Positions 17,405 through 24,670 of a stretch of 64,000 bases of DNA are shown piece by piece (positions within the stretch are counted from its first letter, which is position 1; each line of letters begins with the position of its first letter). The stretch is from contig NZ_CAKKNB010000002.1 in the NCBI RefSeq assembly GCF_918741295.1, positions 372,001 through 436,000 of the forward strand, read 5' to 3'. The stretch comes from Aquabacterium sp. CECT 9606 (GTDB lineage: Bacteria > Pseudomonadota > Gammaproteobacteria > Burkholderiales > Burkholderiaceae_C). The notes beneath the pieces were generated by a model. That model did not search any database. It had not been told where the DNA came from and saw only the letters and a program-made list of their open reading frames with translations. Made by a program: the position numbers and the translations under genes.

Positions 17405-19147
17405 TCAGTGCTGGCCGTCTTTGAGCTGGTCGATGTGGGCCTCGTAGGCGCGCAGGAATTCGCGGCCGAACAGGTCGTGGAAGTCTTCGGCGGCCTCTTC
17501 CGAGATCTGGCCGTACAGGTCTTGAAAGACCTCCCAGAGCTTGGCCTTGCGTGTGGCGGGCAGCAGGCTGTTGATGACCGACTTCTGCGTGAGCTTGGCT
17601 TCCAGAATGGCCGGGTCGAAGCGTTTGAGCACGCCCTCTAACGCGGCCTTCATGCCGGCGACGAAGCCGAACTGGTGGGCGCGCAGGTCGTCATACGCAT
17701 CGCGCATGGCGGGGGCGGGTTGCATGAAGCCCCGGGCGGGCGGGGTCAGCAAGTGCGTCAGGGCCACCTCGACCGAAGGGGAAAACTTCAGCGGGTTGTT
17801 TTCACGCGCGACGATCATGGTGACCTCGGCGCGGATCTCGCGCTTGAGGGCGGCGCGGGCCACCAGCAGGTCGACCGTGCCCTTGGCGGACTCGTGCAGC
17901 AACTGGCCGATGAGCTTCATCAGCTCGGGCGTCAGGGCGTCGATCTGCAGGCTGGGCACGCCCAGGCCTTCGCGGAAGGCGGCCAGCAGGGCTTGCACAT
18001 CGGCGCTGCCAGCCATGGCCGCGCTGGTGGCAGGGCGCGGCGGTGCTGCGGGGATGGGGGGCGTGTAGGCCGGTGCGGGCATCGCCGTGCTGGATGGGGC
18101 GGCCGGTGCCGCTGGCGGCTTGCTGGCCGGCCGGATGATGGTGCGGCCTTCGGCGCTCCCGGCCTGATCGCCCCAGGACAGCACCGCGCCTTGTGGGGCA
18201 GGGCCGGTGGCGGGGGCGACTGGTTTGGGGGCTGTCACCTTGGGCGGGATGAAAGGCGTGTTCAGTTCGGACACGTTGTCGGCCATGGCATCGCTGCCGG
18301 CCGAGGCGGGCCCGCTCATGAATGAGCGCAAGGGGTCGGCGTTTTGAGCGGTGTTGGGTCGTGCAAGCGGGTCCTGGAAAGGCGAGCCCGCGAGCGGATC
18401 TCCGCTGCGGCTGCTGGCAGGGCCCAGGCCCAGGCCGAACAAGCTGTCGATCGAGTCTTCTGCGGCGGTGGCGCGGATGCCCACGTCGGGCACCAAGGGC
18501 GCGGCAGAAGGGCCGCCCAGGCCCAGGCCGAAGTCGTCCGGGATGGCCGACGGCGCGGCGCCCAGGCTGCGGCCCAGGTCATTGGCGGGCACAGGGTCGG
18601 GCGCGAAGGGATCCCAGTCCAGGGGGATGCCGCCAGCCGGTGCGCTGGTGGCAGCCGGGCTTGGCGTGCCAAAAGGCGACGGCGCAGGGCTGCCCCAAGC
18701 CGATCCGCCAGCACCCGATCCCAGCGAGGCGAACGGGTCCATGGGCGCGGTTGGGGCGAACGCGGGTGGCGCGCCTGCCAGGCCACCGCCGAAACCGGCC
18801 AGGTCCGCGAAGGGATCGAGGGCGGCGGCGCCCGCGCCAGCGCTGGTTTCAACCGACAGCACATAACCGCCAATCTGCACCTGGTCGCCCGCCTTCAAGG
18901 GCGCTTCAGCGCCATTGCCCAAGGCGCGGCCGTTGACCAGCACCGGGTTGCTGCCCCGGTCGACCAAGGCGAAGCCGCCATTGCGAAAGGCGACCTGCGC
19001 GTGCACGCGCGAGATGGTCCGTTCGGGGTCGGGCAGGACCAACTGGTTGGTGTCGGCCCGGCCGATGGTGCCGCCCAGTTCGTCGAAGGACGCGGACAGG
19101 CGCTCGGTGGGGCCGCCGTTGAAGGTGAGGATGGTCAGGGTGATCAC
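17405..19147 (-). CDS. tagH: T6SS-associated FHA-domain protein TagH (Fha)
   Basis: A 580-residue protein. The N-terminal FHA domain covers about residues 1-95, with the phosphothreonine-binding pattern GRADTNQ, ISRVHAQ and NPVLVNG. A long Pro/Ala/Gly-rich, low-complexity middle (about 100-390) follows. The C-terminal TagH domain has helices such as LQIDALTPELMKLIGQL and ends in EEAAEDFHDLFGREFL. TagH scaffolds phosphorylation-dependent T6SS assembly. The start is GTG with weak ribosome-binding sequence, 9 nt after the upstream stop. Neighbours are pppA and two unknown proteins in the same operon. Confidence 0.92.
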   Translation of the reverse strand: MITLTILTFNGGPTERLSASFDELGGTIGRADTNQLVLPDPERTISRVHAQVAFRNGGFALVDRGSNPVLVNGRALGNGAEAPLKAGDQVQIGGYVLSVETSAGAGAAALDPFADLAGFGGGLAGAPPAFAPTAPMDPFASLGSGAGGSAWGSPAPSPFGTPSPAATSAPAGGIPLDWDPFAPDPVPANDLGRSLGAAPSAIPDDFGLGLGGPSAAPLVPDVGIRATAAEDSIDSLFGLGLGPASSRSGDPLAGSPFQDPLARPNTAQNADPLRSFMSGPASAGSDAMADNVSELNTPFIPPKVTAPKPVAPATGPAPQGAVLSWGDQAGSAEGRTIIRPASKPPAAPAAPSSTAMPAPAYTPPIPAAPPRPATSAAMAGSADVQALLAAFREGLGVPSLQIDALTPELMKLIGQLLHESAKGTVDLLVARAALKREIRAEVTMIVARENNPLKFSPSVEVALTHLLTPPARGFMQPAPAMRDAYDDLRAHQFGFVAGMKAALEGVLKRFDPAILEAKLTQKSVINSLLPATRKAKLWEVFQDLYGQISEEAAEDFHDLFGREFLRAYEAHIDQLKDGQH

Positions 19148-19156
19148 GTTGGCAGC

Positions 19157-19981
19157 TTATCTCAACACGTAGAACTGTCCATCCACCACGGCGAGCCGGA
19201 TGGGCCAGGCGTGGCTGCTGCTCGACTCGGTGGGCAGGGTGCGCAAGATGGGTTGGCCGGTGGGGCCCAGGCATTCCAGCAGGCGGCCATCGGCCACCGG
19301 GCGCAGAATCAGGTCGGCGGCGGTGGGTGGGGCGATGCGCAAGGTCTTGCTGGCGCTGAGTTGCTGCACGTGCGCCCTGAACCGGCCGACATCGATGGCG
19401 ATGTCACGCTGGTAGGCCAGGGCCAGTTCTTCGAAGCGCAAGCGGGCAGCGGCGATGAGGCTTTCGGGATCGCCTCGGGTCAGGTCGATGGCCAGGCGTT
19501 GTAGAAAAGCCAAAGCCTGCATCTTCAAGGCGGGTGTGGTGTCGACCACGGGGGCGTCGAGCCAGCGCCAGCGTGGGAAGGTCACGGGCAGGTCCACGGT
19601 TTGGGACAGCAGCAGCGGGGTCTCATAGACCTCGTTCTCGGCCAGGGCCCAATCCAGTTGGGCCAGGGTGCGCGCCGAGTTCTCGCTGGCGGGCTGGCCT
19701 TGTCGGGGCAGCAGCAAGCGCAGCTTCACCCAGGTGTGGCCGTCGGCCACGTTGGGGGTGGGCGGTGGTGGGGGTTGGTTGGCGGGCAGGTTGATCGGGT
19801 GCGGATTGACCACCAGGCCCAGGCGGTTGCCGCCAGCCAGGGTGTACTCGTGCACCGGGACGCAGGCCACGTGGGTGCCGGGCGCTGTGCGCGCATCGAC
19901 GCTGGCCACCGGCACGCCGTTGAGCACGGCCTCGGCCTGGCAGCCAGCCGCTTCGATTCGCAGTAACAGCAAGCGCTCCAT
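19157..19981 (-). CDS. T6SS-operon protein of unknown function (274 aa)
   Basis: I do not recognise this family. The 274-residue protein has an N-terminal beta-rich region of about 110 residues (LLLRIEAAGCQ; NGVPVASV; VPVHEYTLAGG) with a Pro-rich turn near residue 70. A middle part has a TWVKLRLLLPRQ strand, followed by a helical part (RLAIDLTRGDPESL; RFEELALAYQRDI) and a short beta C-terminus. No signal peptide or membrane segment is seen. Its ATG overlaps the stop of the upstream gene by 1 nt (TGATG), so the two are translationally coupled. It precedes tagH in the block of T6SS accessory genes, so a role as an adaptor or assembly protein is likely but unproven. Confidence 0.7.
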   Translation of the reverse strand: MERLLLLRIEAAGCQAEAVLNGVPVASVDARTAPGTHVACVPVHEYTLAGGNRLGLVVNPHPINLPANQPPPPPTPNVADGHTWVKLRLLLPRQGQPASENSARTLAQLDWALAENEVYETPLLLSQTVDLPVTFPRWRWLDAPVVDTTPALKMQALAFLQRLAIDLTRGDPESLIAAARLRFEELALAYQRDIAIDVGRFRAHVQQLSASKTLRIAPPTAADLILRPVADGRLLECLGPTGQPILRTLPTESSSSHAWPIRLAVVDGQFYVLR

Positions 19982-21702
19982 CAGCCCAGGCTCCAGTCCA
20001 GCAAGGTCATGGCGGACAGCAGCGGGCGCGCTTGCCGCGAGGTGCCCAGCACCGGGTCGTGGATGGCCAGGGTGGTGGCCACCGGCTCGATCCGCAAGCT
20101 CAGGAAGAGTTGCACGCCGCCGCTGCCGGGCTTGGCGCGCAGGCCGGCCTCGCCCACGATGGCGCCGGTGGCGGGCATCGTGGGGTGCAAGGCGACGTGG
20201 TCGGGGGTGACGATGGGGTCCATCTCCAGCTCGAAGGGGTAGCGCAGCTTGACCACGGTGGGGGCCAGCACCTCGGGCAACAAGGGCAGCTTGCTGTCGC
20301 GCAGGACGCGGGTGCGCAAGGGCGTGCTGCCTTGGGCGCGCAGGCGTAAACGGGCGCGGGCGCCGGCCAGGCTGAGTTCGCCGCTGAGCTGCAGTTGCAA
20401 GGCGCAGGCGACCATGTCGAGCCAGCCTTCCAGGCGCATCACGGGTTCGTCGGGCAGGCCTTGGGGGCCCTCGCGCCAGCCCCAGCTCAGCCCGGCCTGG
20501 CCCGCCATCAGCGAGGGCTCGATGTCCAGTTGCGCGGCGGTGGCGCCGCTGGTGCGTTCAAAGGCCAACAACAGTTGGTCAGTGCTGGCTTTGAAGTCGT
20601 CGTGCAGGCGGGCAAAGCCGCGTTGCCAGGCGCTGCCATCTTGCGCGATGCCGTCGCGTTCCAAGCGGCAGGTGGCGGGCTTGGTGGTGTGGCGCAACTC
20701 CAGCAGCCACTGGTCGGCGGGGTAGCTCAACACGGGCGTGGCAACCTCGCCCAGCGGGGCACCGTGGTCGCGCAGGCCGCAGCTGGCGACCTGCAGCGTG
20801 TGCCATTGCGGCGAGCCCTCGTGGGCAATGCCCGCCACCAGGCCGTCAGGCACGGGCAAGGTGGGGGCGGCGTGCACCGGCCAGCTCACGGCGGTGGCTT
20901 CGTGGCCGCGCCACTCCCACAAGCCATGCCCGCCGGTGAAGGCGACGCGGGGGTGGGTGTGGTCGCCGCAGCCACCCAGCGCGCGCACCTTCACTTGCAG
21001 GCGCGCGGGCGGGCCTTCGCCGGGTGCGTGGGTCAGCACGTGCAGCCCTGCTGGCGGCAAGGGTTGGGTGGTGTTGATGCGCAGGCGTGGCGCGGGGGCC
21101 GGGCCGGGCGCGCGTTGCCAGTCCTTGTCGGTCAGGCGGTATTCGTGGCGCCAGGCGGTGTCGATGGTGCCGATGTCGATGGCGTCCAGGTCGCAGCTGA
21201 GGCGCGCTACTTGCACCTTGCTGGGCACGACGTCGCCCAGGCGGCCCAGGTCGGCCAGGTCGGCGACCACGCGGGCATCGGCGGCTTCGAAGTCGGCAGG
21301 CGGCAGGCCGGTGTGCGGGCGTCCGGCGCTGGCGGCGTGCAGGCGTTGCAGTTCATCGAGCGTGCGGCGCACCAGTTGGTGGGGTTTGATGAACTCGCTG
21401 CGGCGGGCATCGCCCAGGATGTCCTTGGCCCATTCAAAGCCGGGCTTGTCTTCAAAGGCCGGGCCCCACACGAACCACAGGTTGACGTAGCGGGCCACGC
21501 AGGGCCCTTCGGCCAGTTGGTGCTTTTGCGCGTGCTGCACGGCCAGGTCGATGAAGGCGCCGTAGCGATCACCCAGGCGCTCCAGCATGGCCGGCCATTG
21601 CAGCGCGAAGTAGGCGGCCACGCGGTGCACGAAGCGTTCGCGAGCGACCTGCGCCAGCAGGTCCATTTGTTGGGGGCTCAGTGACAGCATGGGGTGGTTC
21701 AT
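19981..21702 (-). CDS. T6SS-operon protein with VgrG-cluster helical N-terminal domain (573 aa)
   Basis: A 573-residue protein starting MNHPMLSLSPQQ. The first 130 residues are helical and follow a pattern seen in proteins near VgrG/PAAR genes (RERFVHRVAAYF; aromatic YVNLWFVWGPAFE; FEWAKDILGDARR). The remainder is beta-rich, with several Trp-containing strands, and I recognise no domain in it. The ATG overlaps the DUF4123 gene stop by 4 nt (ATGA), and its own stop overlaps the next gene, so three genes are coupled in the order DUF4123, this gene, 274-aa gene. A longer frame starting in the upstream gene was rejected. The coupling suggests effector or tip-protein loading. Confidence 0.72.
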   Translation of the reverse strand: MNHPMLSLSPQQMDLLAQVARERFVHRVAAYFALQWPAMLERLGDRYGAFIDLAVQHAQKHQLAEGPCVARYVNLWFVWGPAFEDKPGFEWAKDILGDARRSEFIKPHQLVRRTLDELQRLHAASAGRPHTGLPPADFEAADARVVADLADLGRLGDVVPSKVQVARLSCDLDAIDIGTIDTAWRHEYRLTDKDWQRAPGPAPAPRLRINTTQPLPPAGLHVLTHAPGEGPPARLQVKVRALGGCGDHTHPRVAFTGGHGLWEWRGHEATAVSWPVHAAPTLPVPDGLVAGIAHEGSPQWHTLQVASCGLRDHGAPLGEVATPVLSYPADQWLLELRHTTKPATCRLERDGIAQDGSAWQRGFARLHDDFKASTDQLLLAFERTSGATAAQLDIEPSLMAGQAGLSWGWREGPQGLPDEPVMRLEGWLDMVACALQLQLSGELSLAGARARLRLRAQGSTPLRTRVLRDSKLPLLPEVLAPTVVKLRYPFELEMDPIVTPDHVALHPTMPATGAIVGEAGLRAKPGSGGVQLFLSLRIEPVATTLAIHDPVLGTSRQARPLLSAMTLLDWSLG

Positions 21703-22238
21703 CCTGCCAGGGTTCGGGTGTCGGTCATCAACTGGCCGACGCTTTCGCGCCACCATGTCCACGCTTTGGGCGTGGGTTGGGCGATGGCGGTGATGGGGCC
21801 GAAGAACTGCAGCAACTGCGGGGCCGACAAGCTGGGCAACAGCACGCGCAGGATGCGGCGGTCGTACCAGCGCAGGGTGAAGCGCTGGCCTTGCGGCGTT
21901 TGCGCTTCGTTCAGGTCGCGCAGGTGCTCGCGCAATGGGCGCAGGCCCAGGGCGCTGACCACCAGCACGCCCCAGTTGTCCATGGTGGCGCTGGCATCAA
22001 GCAGCAGCCAGTCGGTGAAGGGCGAGTTGGGTTTCAGCTCGACCAGGTAGGGGGCCTTGGCGGCCTCATCGGGTGGCAGGGCGCCACGGTGCAGGCAGTC
22101 CCAGCCCAGGATGTCGGCCTTGAGCAGCACCTCGGTCAGGCCGGGCACCTGCGAGGCATCGATCACCGCGTAGACGTGCGCGTCGGACTGGGTCCACAAG
22201 GTGGCTTTTTGCTGGGGCAAAGAAGACGGTGCGGACAA
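21699..22238 (-). CDS. DUF4123 T6SS adaptor/chaperone
   Basis: A 179-residue protein with the DUF4123 pattern: HVYAVIDASQVPGL, AAKAPYLVEL, DWLLLDASATMDNWG, LRPLREHLR, LRWYDRRILRVLLPSL and a final hydrophobic FFGPITAI. DUF4123 proteins are chaperones that load effectors onto VgrG or PAAR. No ATG is available in frame. The likely start is TTG at 22238, preceded by GGAG at about 7 nt; the Shine-Dalgarno lies inside an inverted repeat. It sits between the immunity-type array and the two coupled unknown genes. Confidence 0.85.
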   Translation of the reverse strand: MSAPSSLPQQKATLWTQSDAHVYAVIDASQVPGLTEVLLKADILGWDCLHRGALPPDEAAKAPYLVELKPNSPFTDWLLLDASATMDNWGVLVVSALGLRPLREHLRDLNEAQTPQGQRFTLRWYDRRILRVLLPSLSAPQLLQFFGPITAIAQPTPKAWTWWRESVGQLMTDTRTLAG

Positions 22239-22265
22239 GGGGACACTCCAAATGACAGTGTCCCC
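22239..22265. promoter_or_regulatory. Inverted repeat enclosing the Shine-Dalgarno of the DUF4123 gene
   Basis: Perfect 9-bp arms GGGGACACT and AGTGTCCCC are separated by 9 nt. On the minus-strand transcript the hairpin ends one base before the TTG start and its loop and second arm include the GGAG ribosome-binding sequence. Folding could hide the site, so it may limit translation. It could also be a protein operator. Confidence 0.35.
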
Positions 22266-22308
22266 GAGGGTATCGAAAAAAACGCGACTTTTGAGGGGTG
22301 TTTGCGCC

Positions 22309-22326
22309 TTCAGCGAAGCATGTTCA
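22309..22326. repeat. 18-bp copy of the 3' end of the SMI1/KNR4 gene (immunity-gene remnant)
   Basis: TTCAGCGAAGCATGTTCA occurs here and again at 23172-23189, where it encodes the last codons (NMLR, stop) of the SMI1/KNR4 gene. On the minus strand this copy also reads NMLR followed by TGA, with no matching gene body upstream. It looks like the end of a deleted SMI1-family immunity gene or a recombination footprint. An 18-bp exact match within 900 bp is unlikely by chance, but the interpretation is inference. Confidence 0.45.
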
Positions 22327-22361
22327 CGCGCGGGCTGGCCAACGCCTGAGCGCCGCCTTGC

Positions 22362-22778
22362 TCAGCAGGGCACGACCTTCAGGGTTTGCTGGGTGATCTG
22401 CTGCGCGTCCAGCGCGTCCAGGATGGTGTCGATGAGATCGCGGCCGGTGGAAGTGACGAAGTAGTTGGACAGGTCTGTGATGTCCTTGGCGATGTTCGTT
22501 CCCCAGGGAGGCGCCTTGCTGCGGTCTTCGTAGTCCCAGATTACCCTGGCCGGTGGCAGCCGCCGCAGCTCTTCCTTGACGATGTTCATCTCGCGCAGGC
22601 AGGCCTGGTTCTTGTCCGCGGTCAGCGTGCCTTGGTACAGGTCGTTCATCAAGGTGGGGAACCTCGATCCCCAGCCCTTGGGCTCCAGGTTTCCCGAGAT
22701 GGTGGAAAAGAAGGCGTGGAAGAAACTGGACGCGCCAATTTCGCTGGTGATGTTCGCGACCTGCAGGCCGATGGTCAT
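22362..22778 (-). CDS. Imm70-family immunity protein
   Basis: A 138-residue protein. The N-terminus MTIGLQVANITSEIG followed by SSFFHAFFSTISGNLE, the WGSRFPTLMNDLYQG segment, PPWG and DITDLSNYFVTSTGRDL match the immunity-protein 70 pattern remembered from polymorphic-toxin systems of Firmicutes and proteobacteria. Such proteins bind and neutralise a cognate toxin. The start chosen has GGAG at good spacing. Its nearest neighbour upstream ends 4 nt before. No cognate Imm70 toxin is seen nearby, so it may be an orphan immunity gene protecting against other strains. Confidence 0.75.
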   Translation of the reverse strand: MTIGLQVANITSEIGASSFFHAFFSTISGNLEPKGWGSRFPTLMNDLYQGTLTADKNQACLREMNIVKEELRRLPPARVIWDYEDRSKAPPWGTNIAKDITDLSNYFVTSTGRDLIDTILDALDAQQITQQTLKVVPC

Positions 22779-22782
22779 GGCA

Positions 22783-23142
22783 TCACTCCGGTTCAATCAG
22801 CCCGCTGAGATCAACCGGCTTGATGTGGATGTCGGCTTCGACAGCGCGCCGCAATGTCCCAGGTTTTCTGCGCAAAGCATAAGCACGCATCACGGACAGT
22901 GGCGCGAACTCCAGACCGGCGATCGGCGTGTGGCCCACGATCACCGGGGCATTGAAGTTGATGTTCTTTTCATCGTTCAGGGGCAAGTGCCATGTACCCC
23001 CGAACCTGAGCCTCACCATTTCGCCCAACGATGAATCCAGCTGGATGTCTCTTTTCGCAGCTTCGTCATTCAAGGCTCCCAGCTGATCATCCATGATCAT
23101 CAAGAACGCTTCAAATTTTTCCTGGGCTTCTGTCTTGTTCAT
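22783..23142 (-). CDS. Unknown protein in immunity-gene array (119 aa)
   Basis: A 119-residue acidic-to-neutral soluble protein starting MNKTEAQEKF. Helical N-terminal half (EAFLMIMDDQLGAL; EAAKRDIQLDSSLG) and beta C-terminal half (WHLPLNDEKNINF; IAGLEFAPLSVMRAYAL). It has no signal peptide. It lies between the SMI1 and Imm70 genes with short gaps, and its length is typical of immunity proteins, so an antitoxin role is likely. The first 20 residues resemble a 32-codon open frame at 24146-24244 (shared F..FLM.MD pattern), suggesting duplication and loss. Confidence 0.6.
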   Translation of the reverse strand: MNKTEAQEKFEAFLMIMDDQLGALNDEAAKRDIQLDSSLGEMVRLRFGGTWHLPLNDEKNINFNAPVIVGHTPIAGLEFAPLSVMRAYALRRKPGTLRRAVEADIHIKPVDLSGLIEPE

Positions 23143-23172
23143 GGCAAGGGTGCGGCGCTGCTGAGACAGGGT

Positions 23173-23646
23173 TCAGCGAAGCATGTTCAGCCAAGCCCGG
23201 AAATCAGGGGCAATCAACCTCATGTAGCGACGCGAGCAAGTCGTGGGGTCCGGCTCTTCATCCCAAGACCAATAGTAAACATGCCCAGCATCACGTCCGG
23301 TGGTCGACAGCACAATGCGATTGTCCGCCGGGTCACGGGCAATCGGCAGGATCTGCCGTGGGATCTGCCCTGCCAACGTGAACCCTTCGAACTCATGCCA
23401 CAGGCTGTTTTCTCCGTCGCCAGCCAGCGGGAAGAACCAGGCCACCATTGATTCGACCTTCCCGTCCTGGGTGGTGAATCGTTTGGGGCTGGGTGCGCCG
23501 CCATTGTGTCGGGTCAAGAAATCCCTGTACGCAGCGGGCAGGGTCAGCCCGGAGCGCTGTTCGAACTCTGCCAGCTCAGTGTCGTTGGCCGCAGCAGCGC
23601 TGCCTGTGAATGCAATGTTCATGGAAGTGTCTGCGTGTCCGGTCAT
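23173..23646 (-). CDS. SMI1/KNR4-family immunity protein
   Basis: A 157-residue protein of the SMI1/KNR4 (SUKH) superfamily: ELAEFEQRSGLTLPAAYRDF, then LTRHNGGAP, then a FEGFTLAG turn, PIARDPADNRIVL and a VYYWSWDEEPD strand. SUKH proteins are common immunity proteins of contact-dependent and T6SS toxins with varied nuclease or deaminase partners. Three in-frame ATGs exist; I chose 23646, which has GGAG 6 nt upstream, over 23658. It follows the pentapeptide-repeat gene by about 12 nt. Confidence 0.82.
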   Translation of the reverse strand: MTGHADTSMNIAFTGSAAAANDTELAEFEQRSGLTLPAAYRDFLTRHNGGAPSPKRFTTQDGKVESMVAWFFPLAGDGENSLWHEFEGFTLAGQIPRQILPIARDPADNRIVLSTTGRDAGHVYYWSWDEEPDPTTCSRRYMRLIAPDFRAWLNMLR

Positions 23647-23658
23647 GGACATCTCCAT

Positions 23659-24183
23659 TCAGGCCGCTGTGTTCTGCCGTTTTCCGATGGGGTCGAACGA
23701 CACGGTTTGCCGACCGTTCAGAATTTCCCCTGGCATAAGCTGCACCTGCGTGAAAGTGCAGTCCTCGAACAAGGTGTTGATCAGGCAGGTTGTGGAAAGA
23801 TCCAGCCCTTCCAGGGTGCAACGCTTGAACACCGAGCCGGACCAATCGGCCCGAAACAGGCTTGTGCGATTGAGCCGGCATGCTTCGATGACGCAGTCCA
23901 GCATCTCGCTTTTATTCATCGCTGTGTCCGAGAAGGTGCAGTCCAGGATCTCGTTGCCGATCCAGGTTGAACCTTGCAAACTGCTGCCCAGGCCGAACGA
24001 TAGTCTGGACAAGCGGCTCATGGCAATGGTGACGCCGTCCAGATTCTGGACGGGGGTGTCCGAGATCTCGATGTCGCGGAGGTCATTCTCGGGGCTGTCC
24101 TGAGGACCTGTTTTTTGCCCGGCCACCAAGGCTTCGAACTCTGGCTTATTCAGTTTTCTCATTCTTGATGAGCCCGCGGCCAT
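23659..24183 (-). CDS. Pentapeptide-repeat protein in immunity-gene array
   Basis: A 174-residue protein. The middle (about residues 60-150) shows pentapeptide-type periodicity of the A(D/N)LxX kind, for example SRLSFGLGSSLQGS, FSDTAMNKSEMLDC and FRADWSGSVFKRCTLEG. The fold would be a right-handed quadrilateral beta-helix. Some such proteins mimic DNA and protect gyrase; in this array an immunity role is more plausible. A second start at 24162 (MRKLNKPEF) is possible; that one overlaps the small frame at 24146 by 17 nt. Confidence 0.72.
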   Translation of the reverse strand: MAAGSSRMRKLNKPEFEALVAGQKTGPQDSPENDLRDIEISDTPVQNLDGVTIAMSRLSRLSFGLGSSLQGSTWIGNEILDCTFSDTAMNKSEMLDCVIEACRLNRTSLFRADWSGSVFKRCTLEGLDLSTTCLINTLFEDCTFTQVQLMPGEILNGRQTVSFDPIGKRQNTAA

Positions 24184-24244
24184 CCATCTCCATCAGGAAT
24201 TGTTGGAAGGCATCCTCTGCCTTTTCCTGGTTTAGGCGGTTCAT
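24146..24244 (-). CDS. Small open frame, possible truncated paralogue of the 119-aa protein
   Basis: A 32-codon frame (MNRLNQEKAEDAF start) overlapping the pentapeptide-repeat gene start. Over 14 aligned residues, 7 match the N-terminus of the protein at 22783-23142 (A, F, FLM, M, D in register). It ends after only 32 residues, so it looks like a truncated copy of an immunity gene or a leader peptide. A 14-codon frame (MATDAVDPQL start) ends in an ATGA overlap with its start. No Shine-Dalgarno stands out. Confidence 0.35.
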   Translation of the reverse strand: MNRLNQEKAEDAFQQFLMEMDGRGLIKNEKTE

Positions 24245-24331
24245 GCTGATTCCTGAAGCTGAGGATCGACTGCGTCAGTGGCCATTCTTGATGCGCGGTG
24301 GGCCGTGAAGATCTCGGCGGGACCTGTTCAG

Positions 24332-24658
24332 TCAGGCCTGACTCACGTCTTTTGCAACGATTCTTAAAATTTTCGAATTACTCCATGCGGATACAAAAGA
24401 ATAGATTTTGAATCCAATCAGGGAGTCTTCTTCCGCTGCTTCACACGCGTGCGCCAGCAACGGATCGTCGGTTTCTATGGTGCCGTGGCTGAGGGATTTC
24501 CCCTCGGGACTGAACCATTGGTACCCAGCCACTTCTGAGAAGACAAGAGTGCACGACTCCTCTTTCCAGTTTTTGTAGTTGACGATCAGTTGCTCTCGTT
24601 TGGCCGTGACGCTTTCTATTTCTGCGTCATTCAGGCTCAGCTTTAAAAAATCAAACAT
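24332..24658 (-). CDS. Probable cognate immunity protein of the VgrG-linked toxin
   Basis: A 108-residue protein starting MFDFLKLSLND. It has alternating helices and strands (LIVNYKNWKEESCTLVF; GYQWFSPEGKSL; KIYSFVSAWSNSKILRI), no signal peptide and no recognised family. It follows the toxin gene by 12 nt in the same direction, the usual position for an immunity gene. The ATG at 24658 has GGAAAC upstream; a TTG start 12 nt earlier is less likely. The pairing is inferred from position only. Confidence 0.65.
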   Translation of the reverse strand: MFDFLKLSLNDAEIESVTAKREQLIVNYKNWKEESCTLVFSEVAGYQWFSPEGKSLSHGTIETDDPLLAHACEAAEEDSLIGFKIYSFVSAWSNSKILRIVAKDVSQA

Positions 24659-24670
24659 ATTTGTTTCCAA

